Below, piece by piece: positions 1 through 7,200 of a DNA stretch of 34,000 bases (position 1 is the stretch's first letter; every line of letters begins with the position of its first letter). The notes beneath the pieces are model-generated. The model was not told the origin of the DNA, made no database searches, and saw nothing but the letters and a program-made list of their open reading frames with translations. The stretch is from Flavobacteriales bacterium (GTDB taxonomy: Bacteria > Bacteroidota > Bacteroidia > DT-38). The position numbers and the translations under genes were made by a program. The stretch covers positions 3,966-37,965 of the forward strand of contig JABSPQ010000003.1 of assembly GCA_013214205.1 (NCBI GenBank), written 5' to 3'.

Positions 1-2
1 TT

Positions 3-215
3 TGGGGTGTCTTTAATTATTGGATTTCAAGAGCCCATAAAAAGGATCATATTCAAGACTTGGATAAAGTTGGTTTTGATGAAACCTCTATAAAAAAAGG
101 ACACAGCTATGTAACAACTATGGTTGATTTAAAACAGAGGTGGGTTTTATTACTTGAATTCAGCATCATCAATTATCGTGAACCTAACAAAATTAGCTTT
201 CATGCAATGTTTTGA
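3..215 (+). pseudogene. ISL3-family transposase remnant (partial at left edge)
   Basis: Reading from base 3 on the plus strand gives an open frame with the strings HIQDLDKVGFDETS and KKGHSYVTTMVDL, ending with TGA at 213-215. The pattern G-F-D-E-T-S, then K-K-G-H-x-Y-V-T, matches the start of the catalytic (DDE) domain of ISL3-family transposases, the first D being a catalytic acid. Recognisable similarity stops near base 145; the remaining codons look unrelated, and the frame closes after 71 codons where a full transposase would continue for another ~200 residues. This is therefore a fragment broken at its 3' side and cut by the window at its 5' side. It marks past insertion-sequence activity next to the cargo end of the injection-system locus. 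Confidence 0.7.
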
Positions 216-482
216 TTTTTATTATTGCAGAATATATTCAGACATAAATACTTAACATAACTATATTTCTGTAGGTATTCAAAAATAAAAGCTGAATATA
301 TGACAAGTGGATTAGAGCGTTAAATTCAGGGGAGTCACAATTTTTTTTCCTCTTCCAACACGAAAGTGTTGGAAGAGTTTTAGTTTTTTTGGTTTCCCTA
401 ACTCTTTCTCAGATGCAAGACATTGCCAAACCAACTGATTAAGGTTGTAACTTTTAAATTCTCCTATCAACTAACTACTGTT
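216..482. other. Intergenic stretch without a gene
   Basis: Between the transposase remnant and the 3' end of the lectin-like gene I see no coding frame. The only defined element is the terminator at 350-390. The rest is AT-rich, with no clear insertion-sequence end or direct repeat. Confidence 0.6.
350..390 (+). terminator. Strong intrinsic terminator
   Basis: A perfect 12-bp stem (350-361 with 366-377, CTCTTCCAACAC against GTGTTGGAAGAG) closes on a GAAA tetraloop and is followed on the plus strand by TTTTAGTTTTTTT. Read on the minus strand the tail is A-rich, so it points rightward. It would stop transcripts from the left (transposase remnant side) before they run into the convergent lectin-like gene. 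Confidence 0.75.
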
Positions 483-2156
483 TTATATTGCCGCCCAGAC
501 ACCATCTAAAGTAGCACGTGTCATTAATCTATTATTAATGTCTATTCCAAGTATAGTTCCATCGAGCAACACTGATATACCCAGCAACGGCTGACTTACT
601 ATTTGTGCCCATCCTCCACCCGGAGAAGGACTTTTAAATAAATTATGCGATGTGTCTACTCCTAGTAGAGTTCCATCATTCATCACCGCTACGCTTATTA
701 CAGTCCCACTATTATCTACCTTTACCCAATCGCTAGATAAATTTTTACATGTATGTAATAAGTTATCTGTGCCTACTCCAAGTAAGGATCCATCGGACAT
801 AATTGCGATGCCTAATAAGGATATACTGTTTGTAAGCGCTACCCAAGGGCTATTAATAGTAGCACGTGTATGTAATTTATTCTTAATTCCTATTCCAAGT
901 ATGGTTCCGTCGTGCATCACTGTTACGTCTATTACAGAACCACTATTTGGTACTTGTGTCCACGTGCCATCCGAATCACATGTCCATAATTCATTGTGCA
1001 AACCTATTCCAAGTAACAGTTGTTCGTTATGCACCTTCAAGGAGTCGAAAATAACTGACGTTATATTGGCTTTTACATTATAGGTATGTTCTGTTCCATC
1101 ATAAGCCTTTTCGTTATAGAGACTTAAACCTGTTTTCAATCCTAAATCAAACGAACTTATAGGATTAACTAGAGATGACAATGCTGACAAATCATTTAGA
1201 TTCGTATCTATTTTCCAACTACGTCCTGTTTGATCAATACCTGAGTATAATGCAATCTCTCCCTCTGTTAAGGAAAACTTTTGATCATTTACTTCTTGTA
1301 AAATTGTTCCTGTTTGTAAGCTCCATGACTGGTATTGCGATGATTCTGTCATTATGTGAACTTCAGTTGTAGAGGTACCCGTATTGTTTTCTTTAATTAC
1401 ATATATGTCATTATTATCATCAACTAAGAAAGTAAAATTACCACCAACCTCGGCCAATACGGTTTTTGATTGAATTATATATGATTGATAAGCTGGAAAG
1501 CCACCAGAAGCTACATGATTCAAAGAATGAATTTCTGTCGTATTAGAAGCGGTATTTGCTTTCAACATACCAATAAGATTGTTATCGTGTGATAGCATAA
1601 ATGACCAATTACTATTGGTATTCGGAAAAGGTGTAAGAGTAGGATTAGGTGAAGAAAAATCTGCATAATTTGATGCAGCTGTTAAACATTGAAATTCTAT
1701 TTTGCCAGAAGCTCCACTTAGGTTAATGCAATAAATGTCTCTATTCTTACTTATTAAAAACTGGTATTCATCTCCAACTTCCCCTAAAGCTGTAACTACA
1801 TTCAATCCAATAGTACTATATTGTGCAGCTCCATTATCGGGGACTGCTGGTGAGATATGAACTTCTGTTTTATTCGATGCTGTTCCGCTCGTCCAGATTC
1901 CAACTAAATCGTCATTCTCGGCAATTAAAAATCTCTTGCTACCATTCGTAACTTCATCAAATGCGGTTGGTACATTTAAACTGAAATCCTTATAATTAGA
2001 ACTTGCTGATAGGATGTGGATCTCAACTTTTTTTGATTCTGTGCCATGTGTAAAGATTCCTACTAAATCACTATCCTGATTCAATTGAAATTGCCATGTG
2101 TTGTTGGCTTGGTATTCAACTGGTTTGCCGTCTATTGTGGTTTTTATTATGTTCAT
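483..2156 (-). CDS. Mosaic lectin-like repeat protein (propeller repeats, beta/gamma-crystallin-like domain, tectonin-like repeats)
   Basis: This 557-aa protein has three recognisable parts. Residues ~20-290 hold five repeats of ~50-58 residues with a core such as DLVGIWTSGTASNKTEVH; fragments like NTGTSTTEVH followed by LQTGTxLQEV recall FG-GAP/VCBS-type or PVL-like lectin propellers. Residues ~293-366 read like a beta/gamma-crystallin fold (IALYSGIDQTGRSW, DLSALSSLVNPISSF, then a second SLYNEKAYDGTEHTY strand set). Residues ~375-557 form about five tectonin-like blades with a recurring DGTxLGxGxxNxLxT motif. No signal peptide is visible, which fits a cytoplasmically made cargo or a particle-bound binding protein. 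It is the last gene of the minus-strand cargo region. A sugar-binding role is inferred from fold resemblance only; whether it is effector, fibre tip or an unrelated gene is open. Confidence 0.6.
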   Translation of the reverse strand: MNIIKTTIDGKPVEYQANNTWQFQLNQDSDLVGIFTHGTESKKVEIHILSASSNYKDFSLNVPTAFDEVTNGSKRFLIAENDDLVGIWTSGTASNKTEVHISPAVPDNGAAQYSTIGLNVVTALGEVGDEYQFLISKNRDIYCINLSGASGKIEFQCLTAASNYADFSSPNPTLTPFPNTNSNWSFMLSHDNNLIGMLKANTASNTTEIHSLNHVASGGFPAYQSYIIQSKTVLAEVGGNFTFLVDDNNDIYVIKENNTGTSTTEVHIMTESSQYQSWSLQTGTILQEVNDQKFSLTEGEIALYSGIDQTGRSWKIDTNLNDLSALSSLVNPISSFDLGLKTGLSLYNEKAYDGTEHTYNVKANITSVIFDSLKVHNEQLLLGIGLHNELWTCDSDGTWTQVPNSGSVIDVTVMHDGTILGIGIKNKLHTRATINSPWVALTNSISLLGIAIMSDGSLLGVGTDNLLHTCKNLSSDWVKVDNSGTVISVAVMNDGTLLGVDTSHNLFKSPSPGGGWAQIVSQPLLGISVLLDGTILGIDINNRLMTRATLDGVWAAI

Positions 2157-2344
2157 GGTTTTCTGTTTTTTTAATTATTTTTTTTAGTTCTGTTTTCATT
2201 TCTATCTCTAGAGCCTTGCGTTGTTTCTACTTTCTATCATTAATAACAATTGGGCTAAAAGACGTTTTCAATGGCTTTTAGGTTTTGTTATGGGCTTTAG
2301 AGAAATGGTCTGTCCCTTACTCTTTGAAATTTTTTTTCATATTT

Positions 2345-3448
2345 TTATTTGGTTTTCCCAGCCGCTATATGTACAAGTATATCTTTATGGCCACTATGAG
2401 GAATTCGTATTTTCAAGCCCCCTTCACCTTTATCAGAGCTTTCAAGCTTATTTGTGGTAACTTCATTTATTTTGAAGCCGTCTGTTGTCTTTCCCATTTC
2501 TAACTCAAGTGGACCGTAGGTTCCTCCTTTCCCTCCCATACAATTCATATTCGGGTTACTCCCTGCATCGTAACTCCCTTGCCCCTCCTTCGTTCTGGCT
2601 TTTTTAACCTTTTCCTTTATTAGCTTTATTTCCGTGTCGTTAGTGCGTATCAAATCTTTTTTCCGTTCCTCTTTTGAGTCCGTAGCTACCTTGTTCTCTT
2701 CTTGCGGAACATTATTCTTTTGATTTAATAAACGGAACCTATCTTCAATTTCACTCTCCGCACCAGGTATCCCGTTGTCTTTTGCCAACTGTTTCGATGC
2801 ACTTCTTAGCTGCGTGCCTTGGGGAAGTTCTCGGATTTTGTCGTCCGATATTCCGGCCAGTTTGGAACGGTACTGACTTGTTAACATGCCAGCGTATCCA
2901 ATGATCTCATTGCCTTCTTTTATTGCTTTTTGCAATATTGGAAGTTTTAAGTCTACCAGCCCATTTAGATCGATCAGATCAGATACAAACCACTGCTCTA
3001 TCAGCTCAGAAATATGTTTAAAATCCTTATCTTCCAGTTTTAAAGTCCTTATGTATTTTACATCATCATCATTTTTCACATTTAAGAATAATACTTTGTA
3101 ATCTTCATGTAGATTATCTCTTAACGCTATTTTTTTCGCTTTTGACAGCTTAACTGTTCCATTTTGGTTGCCCCCCCCTGCTGTTGCTGCTGTTGAACTC
3201 GTCGCAGGTAAATTGACTTTTCCAGTTTCTGTGGAGCTCCTTTGTATGGGCCGGTTCGCTAGGAGTGAAGCCGTATTGTGGTGAGAGATGTTTGATTTTG
3301 AACTACTAATTTGTAGGCGTTGAGAAACGCACGAGGTCCTATTATCCAAAAAAGCCCTTGTGTTCGGTCTGCTATCCGTTATCTGGCCAACAGAATTAGC
3401 AACCGCTTTACTTTTATTCTCTTTCGGCTTCTCAACTTGTTCATACAT
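2345..3448 (-). CDS. Candidate eCIS cargo/effector with eCIS-type N-terminal leader
   Basis: The 367-aa product begins with MYEQVEKPKENKSKAVANSV, then a FLDNRTSCVSQRLQ segment (D35-N36-R37, Q43-R44) and a P-I-Q-R at 67-70. This arrangement (KPKEN-[KS]-AVANSV, DNR, Q[RK], P-x-QR) is what I recognise from the N-termini of Bacteroidota proteins carrying the eCIS core domain DUF4157 and other eCIS-associated cargo. Residues 80-100 are a T/A/G-rich linker. Residues ~100-280 are charged and mostly helical. The C-terminus (~290-367) is Gly-rich with an N-x-N-C-M-G-G-K-G-G-T-Y-G stretch and ends in a likely small beta domain. I recognise no catalytic family and there is no HExxH. Cargo status is inferred from the leader and position; toxic activity is unknown. 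Confidence 0.6.
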   Translation of the reverse strand: MYEQVEKPKENKSKAVANSVGQITDSRPNTRAFLDNRTSCVSQRLQISSSKSNISHHNTASLLANRPIQRSSTETGKVNLPATSSTAATAGGGNQNGTVKLSKAKKIALRDNLHEDYKVLFLNVKNDDDVKYIRTLKLEDKDFKHISELIEQWFVSDLIDLNGLVDLKLPILQKAIKEGNEIIGYAGMLTSQYRSKLAGISDDKIRELPQGTQLRSASKQLAKDNGIPGAESEIEDRFRLLNQKNNVPQEENKVATDSKEERKKDLIRTNDTEIKLIKEKVKKARTKEGQGSYDAGSNPNMNCMGGKGGTYGPLELEMGKTTDGFKINEVTTNKLESSDKGEGGLKIRIPHSGHKDILVHIAAGKTK

Positions 3449-3480
3449 ATCTCAATCCTTTTTTAATTTTCTTTAGTGGT

Positions 3481-3510
3481 TGTTATAGGCTTTTTCAATT
3501 GCCTATAACA
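3481..3510. repeat. Hairpin 1 of three downstream of the recombinase
   Basis: Perfect 10-bp inverted repeat TGTTATAGGC / GCCTATAACA with a 10-nt loop. No T-tract follows on either strand, so a simple intrinsic terminator is not obvious. Confidence 0.7.
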
Positions 3511-3529
3511 TGGTGCCAAAGGCACCATG
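3509..3529. repeat. Hairpin 2 of three downstream of the recombinase
   Basis: Perfect 9-bp inverted repeat CATGGTGCC / GGCACCATG with an AAA loop. Its outer bases overlap hairpin 1, so the two could be alternative or coaxially stacked structures. Confidence 0.7.
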
Positions 3530-3558
3530 GTCTTTATTTCTACTTAATCATTATCAAA

Positions 3559-3601
3559 CAATGGCTCATTAACAGCCCATTTGGGTGTTAATGAGCCATT
3601 G
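3559..3601. repeat. Hairpin 3, long stem next to the recombinase stop codon
   Basis: Perfect 15-bp arms CAATGGCTCATTAAC (3559-3573) and GTTAATGAGCCATTG (3587-3601), extended inside by an A-T pair, a bulged G and three C-G pairs around an ATTT loop. It begins three bases beyond the recombinase stop codon. On the minus strand only a short TTT follows. It may act as terminator, mRNA-stabilising stem, or recombination site. Confidence 0.75.
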
Positions 3602-3603
3602 CA

Positions 3604-4707
3604 CTAAATTTCCATCTCATCTAAAGGAGACGCGATATTTTCAAATCCTTTAGTTGTAATGTGGGTATATATCTCGGTCGTTTTAGAACTACTGTGCCCT
3701 AGTAGCGATTGAATATATCTTAAATCGGTACCTCGCTCTAATAAATGTGTTGCGAAGCTGTGTCTCAGTGTATGTAAATGCGCATCCTTTCTAATACCAG
3801 ATGCCTTTAAGGCTCGTCCGAAAATTTTACGTAAACTAGTAGTGGAATACTGCCCGCCATTTACTCCTTCAAAAAGGTATTCTTTTGGTTTATACTCTTT
3901 GTAGTAATCCCTTAGCATTACTAATAATTTATTAGACAATAAGGTGTTTCTATCTTTATTTCCTTTAGCATCTCTTATTACAATACAATTTCGGGCAGAA
4001 TCGATATCTTCAATTTTCAGATTCAATACTTCAGATCTTCGTAAACCTGCAGAATAAATTGTGTACAAGATGCATTTATGCTTCAAATTAGTTACTTGCT
4101 TTAATAGAAGCATTACTTCTTGTTCGCTCAACACAATTGGAAGTTTCTTTGATTTTTTTGGCCTTTGTACATTCATTGGGTTCAATTTTTTACCCAATAC
4201 TTGCTCATAATAAAATTTAACAGCATTAACTACTTGGCGTTGATACACAGCCGTTACATCTCGCTCTTCCACCAAATAAAGCATGTATTTCCGTATCTGT
4301 TCTTCTGTAATTGCTGTTGGCGAATAAGATTTATAAAAATGAAAGAATGTATTTAATACAGAAACGTACGTTTTGATTGTATTGGGGCTGTACCTTTTTA
4401 TTCTCATTTGTTCTAAGCACAACTCTGGCACCAAACTAGGTGCTTTCTTTTTACTAATTACCTGTTGCTTGCTCAGGTTACTTGGGAGCCCTTCATCAAT
4501 AAATTGTACCCGATTACTGAATAATTGATTTAACAAATTAATATTTTGCTTAAGATCTGGAATGTGCCAACAACACATAGTCGCACTCCATCTGCAATCA
4601 GCAATACTTCTAACTTTACGAATAAGGCTTTCATCTTTTTTAAACACCAATTTAAGTCTCGGCATATTAAGATGTATTCCTTTTTCTACATTAATGAGAA
4701 TATTCAT
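3604..4707 (-). CDS. Tyrosine recombinase/integrase (XerC/D-type)
   Basis: The 367-aa protein has an extra N-terminal segment (~1-75), a SAM-like core-binding domain (~95-175, with RYSPNTIKTYVSVLNTFFHF) and a catalytic domain (~188-360). The catalytic set looks complete: R223 in AGLRRSEVL, K248, H312 and R315 in LHTLRHSFATHLL, H338 in LLGHSS and nucleophile Y347 in TEIYTH. It should cut and rejoin DNA at specific sites via a 3'-phosphotyrosine intermediate. It sits between the DUF4157 gene (33 bp upstream) and the cargo candidate, just where effector genes would be gained or exchanged, and its 3' end abuts three hairpins. Such enzymes serve integrons, transposons, ICEs or inversion systems; no clear att repeats were found here, so its substrate is unknown. 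Confidence 0.92.
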   Translation of the reverse strand: MNILINVEKGIHLNMPRLKLVFKKDESLIRKVRSIADCRWSATMCCWHIPDLKQNINLLNQLFSNRVQFIDEGLPSNLSKQQVISKKKAPSLVPELCLEQMRIKRYSPNTIKTYVSVLNTFFHFYKSYSPTAITEEQIRKYMLYLVEERDVTAVYQRQVVNAVKFYYEQVLGKKLNPMNVQRPKKSKKLPIVLSEQEVMLLLKQVTNLKHKCILYTIYSAGLRRSEVLNLKIEDIDSARNCIVIRDAKGNKDRNTLLSNKLLVMLRDYYKEYKPKEYLFEGVNGGQYSTTSLRKIFGRALKASGIRKDAHLHTLRHSFATHLLERGTDLRYIQSLLGHSSSKTTEIYTHITTKGFENIASPLDEMEI

Positions 4708-4740
4708 TATTAGTAATTAAGTTATTTATTAATGTTTTCT

Positions 4741-5178
4741 TCAACTCCTAAGCGCCTTCGCCCCCATGCTATCCGCTTCCTTCTCTAAACCTATATTGTC
4801 ATTAACCGCCATGCCATTTACACTGGTGGTTGCCTTAACCCTCCCTTGTGCTTGTTGCACTACATGGCTAAGCTCGTGGGGCAAATGTCTTTCTTGTCCG
4901 CTGGCCAAATGAATGTTGCTGCCTTGTGCGTAGGCATGGGCTTGTACTGTTGCGGGTTTTGCAGAATTGTAGTGCACTTTCACATGGTCTAAACTCATGC
5001 CCGATAGGGTTTCCATTCCCGATTTAAGGTTGTTTGGCAAGCCTGTGTTGTTCGCCTTTTGCACAGGTGCAGTTTGTCGGTTGTCTACCAAAGCCACAGC
5101 GTTTGATTTACCGCTCATTGCTTTTGAAACGGGAATGGATCTGCTTGCTCCAATTAGTTTTTCGTTTTTTAAATTCAT
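4741..5178 (-). CDS. Short DUF4157 (eCIS core domain) protein with HExxH motif
   Basis: A start at 5178 is preferred because its ATG overlaps the TGA of the upstream gene (ATGA coupling); the frame is open further upstream to 5271 but that part only overlaps the 190-aa gene. The 145-aa product has a leader with LVDNRQTAPVQK (D32-N33-R34, Q40) and a DUF4157 domain (~47-140) with MSLDHVKVHYNSAKP, GSNIHLASGQ and LPHELSHVVQQAQG. HELSH (101-105) is the metalloprotease-like signature of the family. DUF4157 is a hallmark of eCIS loci and is often the N-terminal part of large toxins. Here the protein stops about ten residues after the domain, so it lacks any C-terminal toxin. It may be a stand-alone loading factor or protease, or what remains after the recombinase gene inserted 33 bp downstream. 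Confidence 0.85.
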   Translation of the reverse strand: MNLKNEKLIGASRSIPVSKAMSGKSNAVALVDNRQTAPVQKANNTGLPNNLKSGMETLSGMSLDHVKVHYNSAKPATVQAHAYAQGSNIHLASGQERHLPHELSHVVQQAQGRVKATTSVNGMAVNDNIGLEKEADSMGAKALRS

Positions 5179-5747
5179 GCGCTTACGTTTAGTTTTGTCA
5201 TGAGGTTTTGGATTCGTTCGGTTTGTACCAACACTGGTCCTTGGGGGCCGGCGTAATCTATGGCAGAACAATAATGGTATTGTTTTACTTCTGCTTTTAA
5301 GCTTTCTAAGGTGGCGCTGTGGTACGGCAGCGTTACATTATGTCCGGTAATTAGTTGGATGAGGAAGGGATCTCTAAAGCGTACTTGGGTAAACAAGTTC
5401 TTGTATTTTTCTGTTTGGTCTTGCGCTTCCCATTCTGCTAAACTTGCCGCGCTGTGTTCTGGTTCCGAAAGTCTGCCTTTAATTCCTGCATCTATTTGTT
5501 GGTGAAATATGGGGAGGAAGGCATTCAGCACATCCTCATCTCCATCTATAATAAGGTACAATACATCGGTGGTAATTAAGTAACCTATAATGCTGTTTTG
5601 GTTTTCGCTAGTACAGTAATTTAATGCAACCGAAATCACCTGCTTGGTTTCCTCTTCAGAGATAAGCTGGTTCCACGCACCTATCTGCAACATCAGTTTT
5701 TGATGTTGTGGCCAAGCCTGATTTAAGATCTGATGATGGTTTGCCAT
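5175..5747 (-). CDS. Uncharacterised 190-aa eCIS-operon protein
   Basis: I do not recognise this family with confidence. The product is soluble and mixed alpha/beta, with IIGYLITTDVLYLIIDGD near residues 55-72 and a helical, charged second half (DQTEKYKNLFTQVRFRDP). The GYLI-x5-LYLII run faintly recalls the beta hairpin of REP-associated Y1 transposase-like proteins, but the HUH motif is absent, so I do not assign it. Its stop codon overlaps the start of the DUF4157 gene, and it begins 10 bp after the ATPase stop codon, so it is cotranscribed with both and probably serves assembly or cargo handling. Confidence 0.75.
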   Translation of the reverse strand: MANHHQILNQAWPQHQKLMLQIGAWNQLISEEETKQVISVALNYCTSENQNSIIGYLITTDVLYLIIDGDEDVLNAFLPIFHQQIDAGIKGRLSEPEHSAASLAEWEAQDQTEKYKNLFTQVRFRDPFLIQLITGHNVTLPYHSATLESLKAEVKQYHYCSAIDYAGPQGPVLVQTERIQNLMTKLNVSA

Positions 5748-5757
5748 TGCTGTTACT

Positions 5758-7125
5758 TTAGTTGCTGTGTGTTTTAGACATGCTTAGTGTTTTGTTCTCC
5801 TTGCCAAATTCTTTTCTTATGCCTTCAATCAATTCTTCTTTGGTTACCACGGTGTCGTTTCTTTCAATGGCAAACATGGCGCAGTACCTCAACACGTTTA
5901 TTATGGAGCCACCAGTTATTTCGTATGCTTCGGCAATTTCCCATAAGTCTATGTTTTTGTCGAGGGTACATTTTCCAGAGAATGCTTTTTGCCACAGCTT
6001 AAATCTTTCTTCTACTGCAGGAATCTTAAATCTGATCATGCTTTGGAAACGTCTTGTAAAAGCCTCGTCCATGTTGCCCCTTAAGTTGGATGCCAGGATA
6101 ACTATTCCGGGAAAGTCTTCTATGCGTTGCAGCAAATAGGCGGTTTGTTGGTTGGCGTGTCGGTCGTTGGAATTGTTTGCGGCTGTTCTTTTTCCATAGA
6201 GCGCATCTGCTTCGTCGAAAAACAGAATCCAGTTTTTGTGTTCGGCAATGTCGAAGATGCGCGAAAGGTTTTTCTCTGTTTCTCCAATGTATTTAGAAAC
6301 TATCATGGACAAATCTATTTTGTACACATCTCTGCCAGATGTTTTCCCCAATAAAGTAGCCGTTAATGTTTTCCCTGTTCCAGATGGCCCATAGAACAAA
6401 GTGCGGTAACCTGGTTTGATTTTTTTTAAGAGTCCCCAATCGTTCATTAAGGTGTCGCCATGATTTAGCCAAGTGTTTAATTCCAACACTTCGCCCATTA
6501 CTTTTTCGTCCAACACAATGTCGTCCCACTCTAAATTGGTGGTAATTTTTTGTGCAGGAAACGATGAGCTGTGTTCTTGCAAGAGCTCCTCTCCTGTTGT
6601 AAAATAATGCACCCAGCGGTTGTTGATGCTGAGTACTCCGTTTAGGTTTGGGATAAAATCTTCAGTGTTGCCCAAGTCCAATACTTGTTCTTTGATTAAC
6701 ATGCATTCTTTCTGAAACACTTTTAGCACTTCGCTTTTAAGGGCGGGATCGTTGGCAGCGATCAAAAAATTGAGTGTTTGCCCCGTTGGCAAAAAGCCAT
6801 TGTGGCTGTCGTTTACCACACCACCAAATTCTGTAAAACCTCTGTCGTACCTTAGGTTCTTGCCGAAGAAAATGTCTAATTCTTCTGGCTGAATGTGTGG
6901 AGCCATGGCCAACGCCAATGCCAATCTTTCGTACACATTTAGCTGCCATTCGTTCACTTTATTGGCATAGGGAGTTGCTTCACTTGATAAATCGGGAGGA
7001 AGAATGTCGTGCCAATTTTTCTCGTGCCCCTCATGTTCTAAATAAGACGCTATCATTTGGTTAATGACATGCGTCAACCAAGTGATTTCGCTTTGGAGTG
7101 TTTGTATTGCGGTATTAGAATCCAT
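5758..7125 (-). CDS. AAA+ ATPase of the injection system (Pvc15/Afp15-like)
   Basis: The 455-aa protein carries a C-terminal AAA+ module: Walker A FYGPSGTGKT (~244-253), Walker B ILFFDEADAL (~300-309), a sensor-type ILASNLRGNMDEAF and arginine-finger-type TRRF (~343-360). The N-terminal ~190 residues are family specific. Pvc15/Afp15-type ATPases are encoded in nearly all eCIS loci and are needed for particle assembly or cargo handling in the cytoplasm; they are not part of the mature tail and are unlike the ClpV sheath recycler of T6SS. It starts after a hairpin at 7142-7193 that separates it from the 296-aa gene, so it may be expressed at a different level from the structural genes. Confidence 0.95.
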   Translation of the reverse strand: MDSNTAIQTLQSEITWLTHVINQMIASYLEHEGHEKNWHDILPPDLSSEATPYANKVNEWQLNVYERLALALAMAPHIQPEELDIFFGKNLRYDRGFTEFGGVVNDSHNGFLPTGQTLNFLIAANDPALKSEVLKVFQKECMLIKEQVLDLGNTEDFIPNLNGVLSINNRWVHYFTTGEELLQEHSSSFPAQKITTNLEWDDIVLDEKVMGEVLELNTWLNHGDTLMNDWGLLKKIKPGYRTLFYGPSGTGKTLTATLLGKTSGRDVYKIDLSMIVSKYIGETEKNLSRIFDIAEHKNWILFFDEADALYGKRTAANNSNDRHANQQTAYLLQRIEDFPGIVILASNLRGNMDEAFTRRFQSMIRFKIPAVEERFKLWQKAFSGKCTLDKNIDLWEIAEAYEITGGSIINVLRYCAMFAIERNDTVVTKEELIEGIRKEFGKENKTLSMSKTHSN

Positions 7126-7141
7126 TTGTGTCTGTGCTTTT

Positions 7142-7193
7142 ATGGAATGTAGTTCACTGTCTCTAATTAATAGAGGCAGTGAACATGTTCCAT
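7142..7193 (-). terminator. Intercistronic hairpin before the ATPase gene
   Basis: Arms 7152-7165 and 7171-7184 (GTTCACTGTCTCTA / TAGAGGCAGTGAAC) pair over 14 positions with a single mismatch (a wobble pair on one strand), around a 5-nt loop. Outer arms ATGGAA (7142-7147) and TTCCAT (7188-7193) extend it. There is no long U-tract on the minus-strand transcript, so it is more likely an attenuator, processing site or stabilising stem than a full stop. Confidence 0.55.
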
Positions 7194-7200
7194 TTATTTA

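Noticed and set aside
3481-3601. CRISPR-like array
   Set aside because: The three palindromes differ in sequence and there are no regular repeats and spacers.
5179-5271. Upstream extension of the DUF4157 protein by 31 residues
   Set aside because: The extension overlaps the 190-aa gene by almost 100 bp and reads as basic, Pro-rich shadow sequence; the ATGA-coupled start at 5178 is better.
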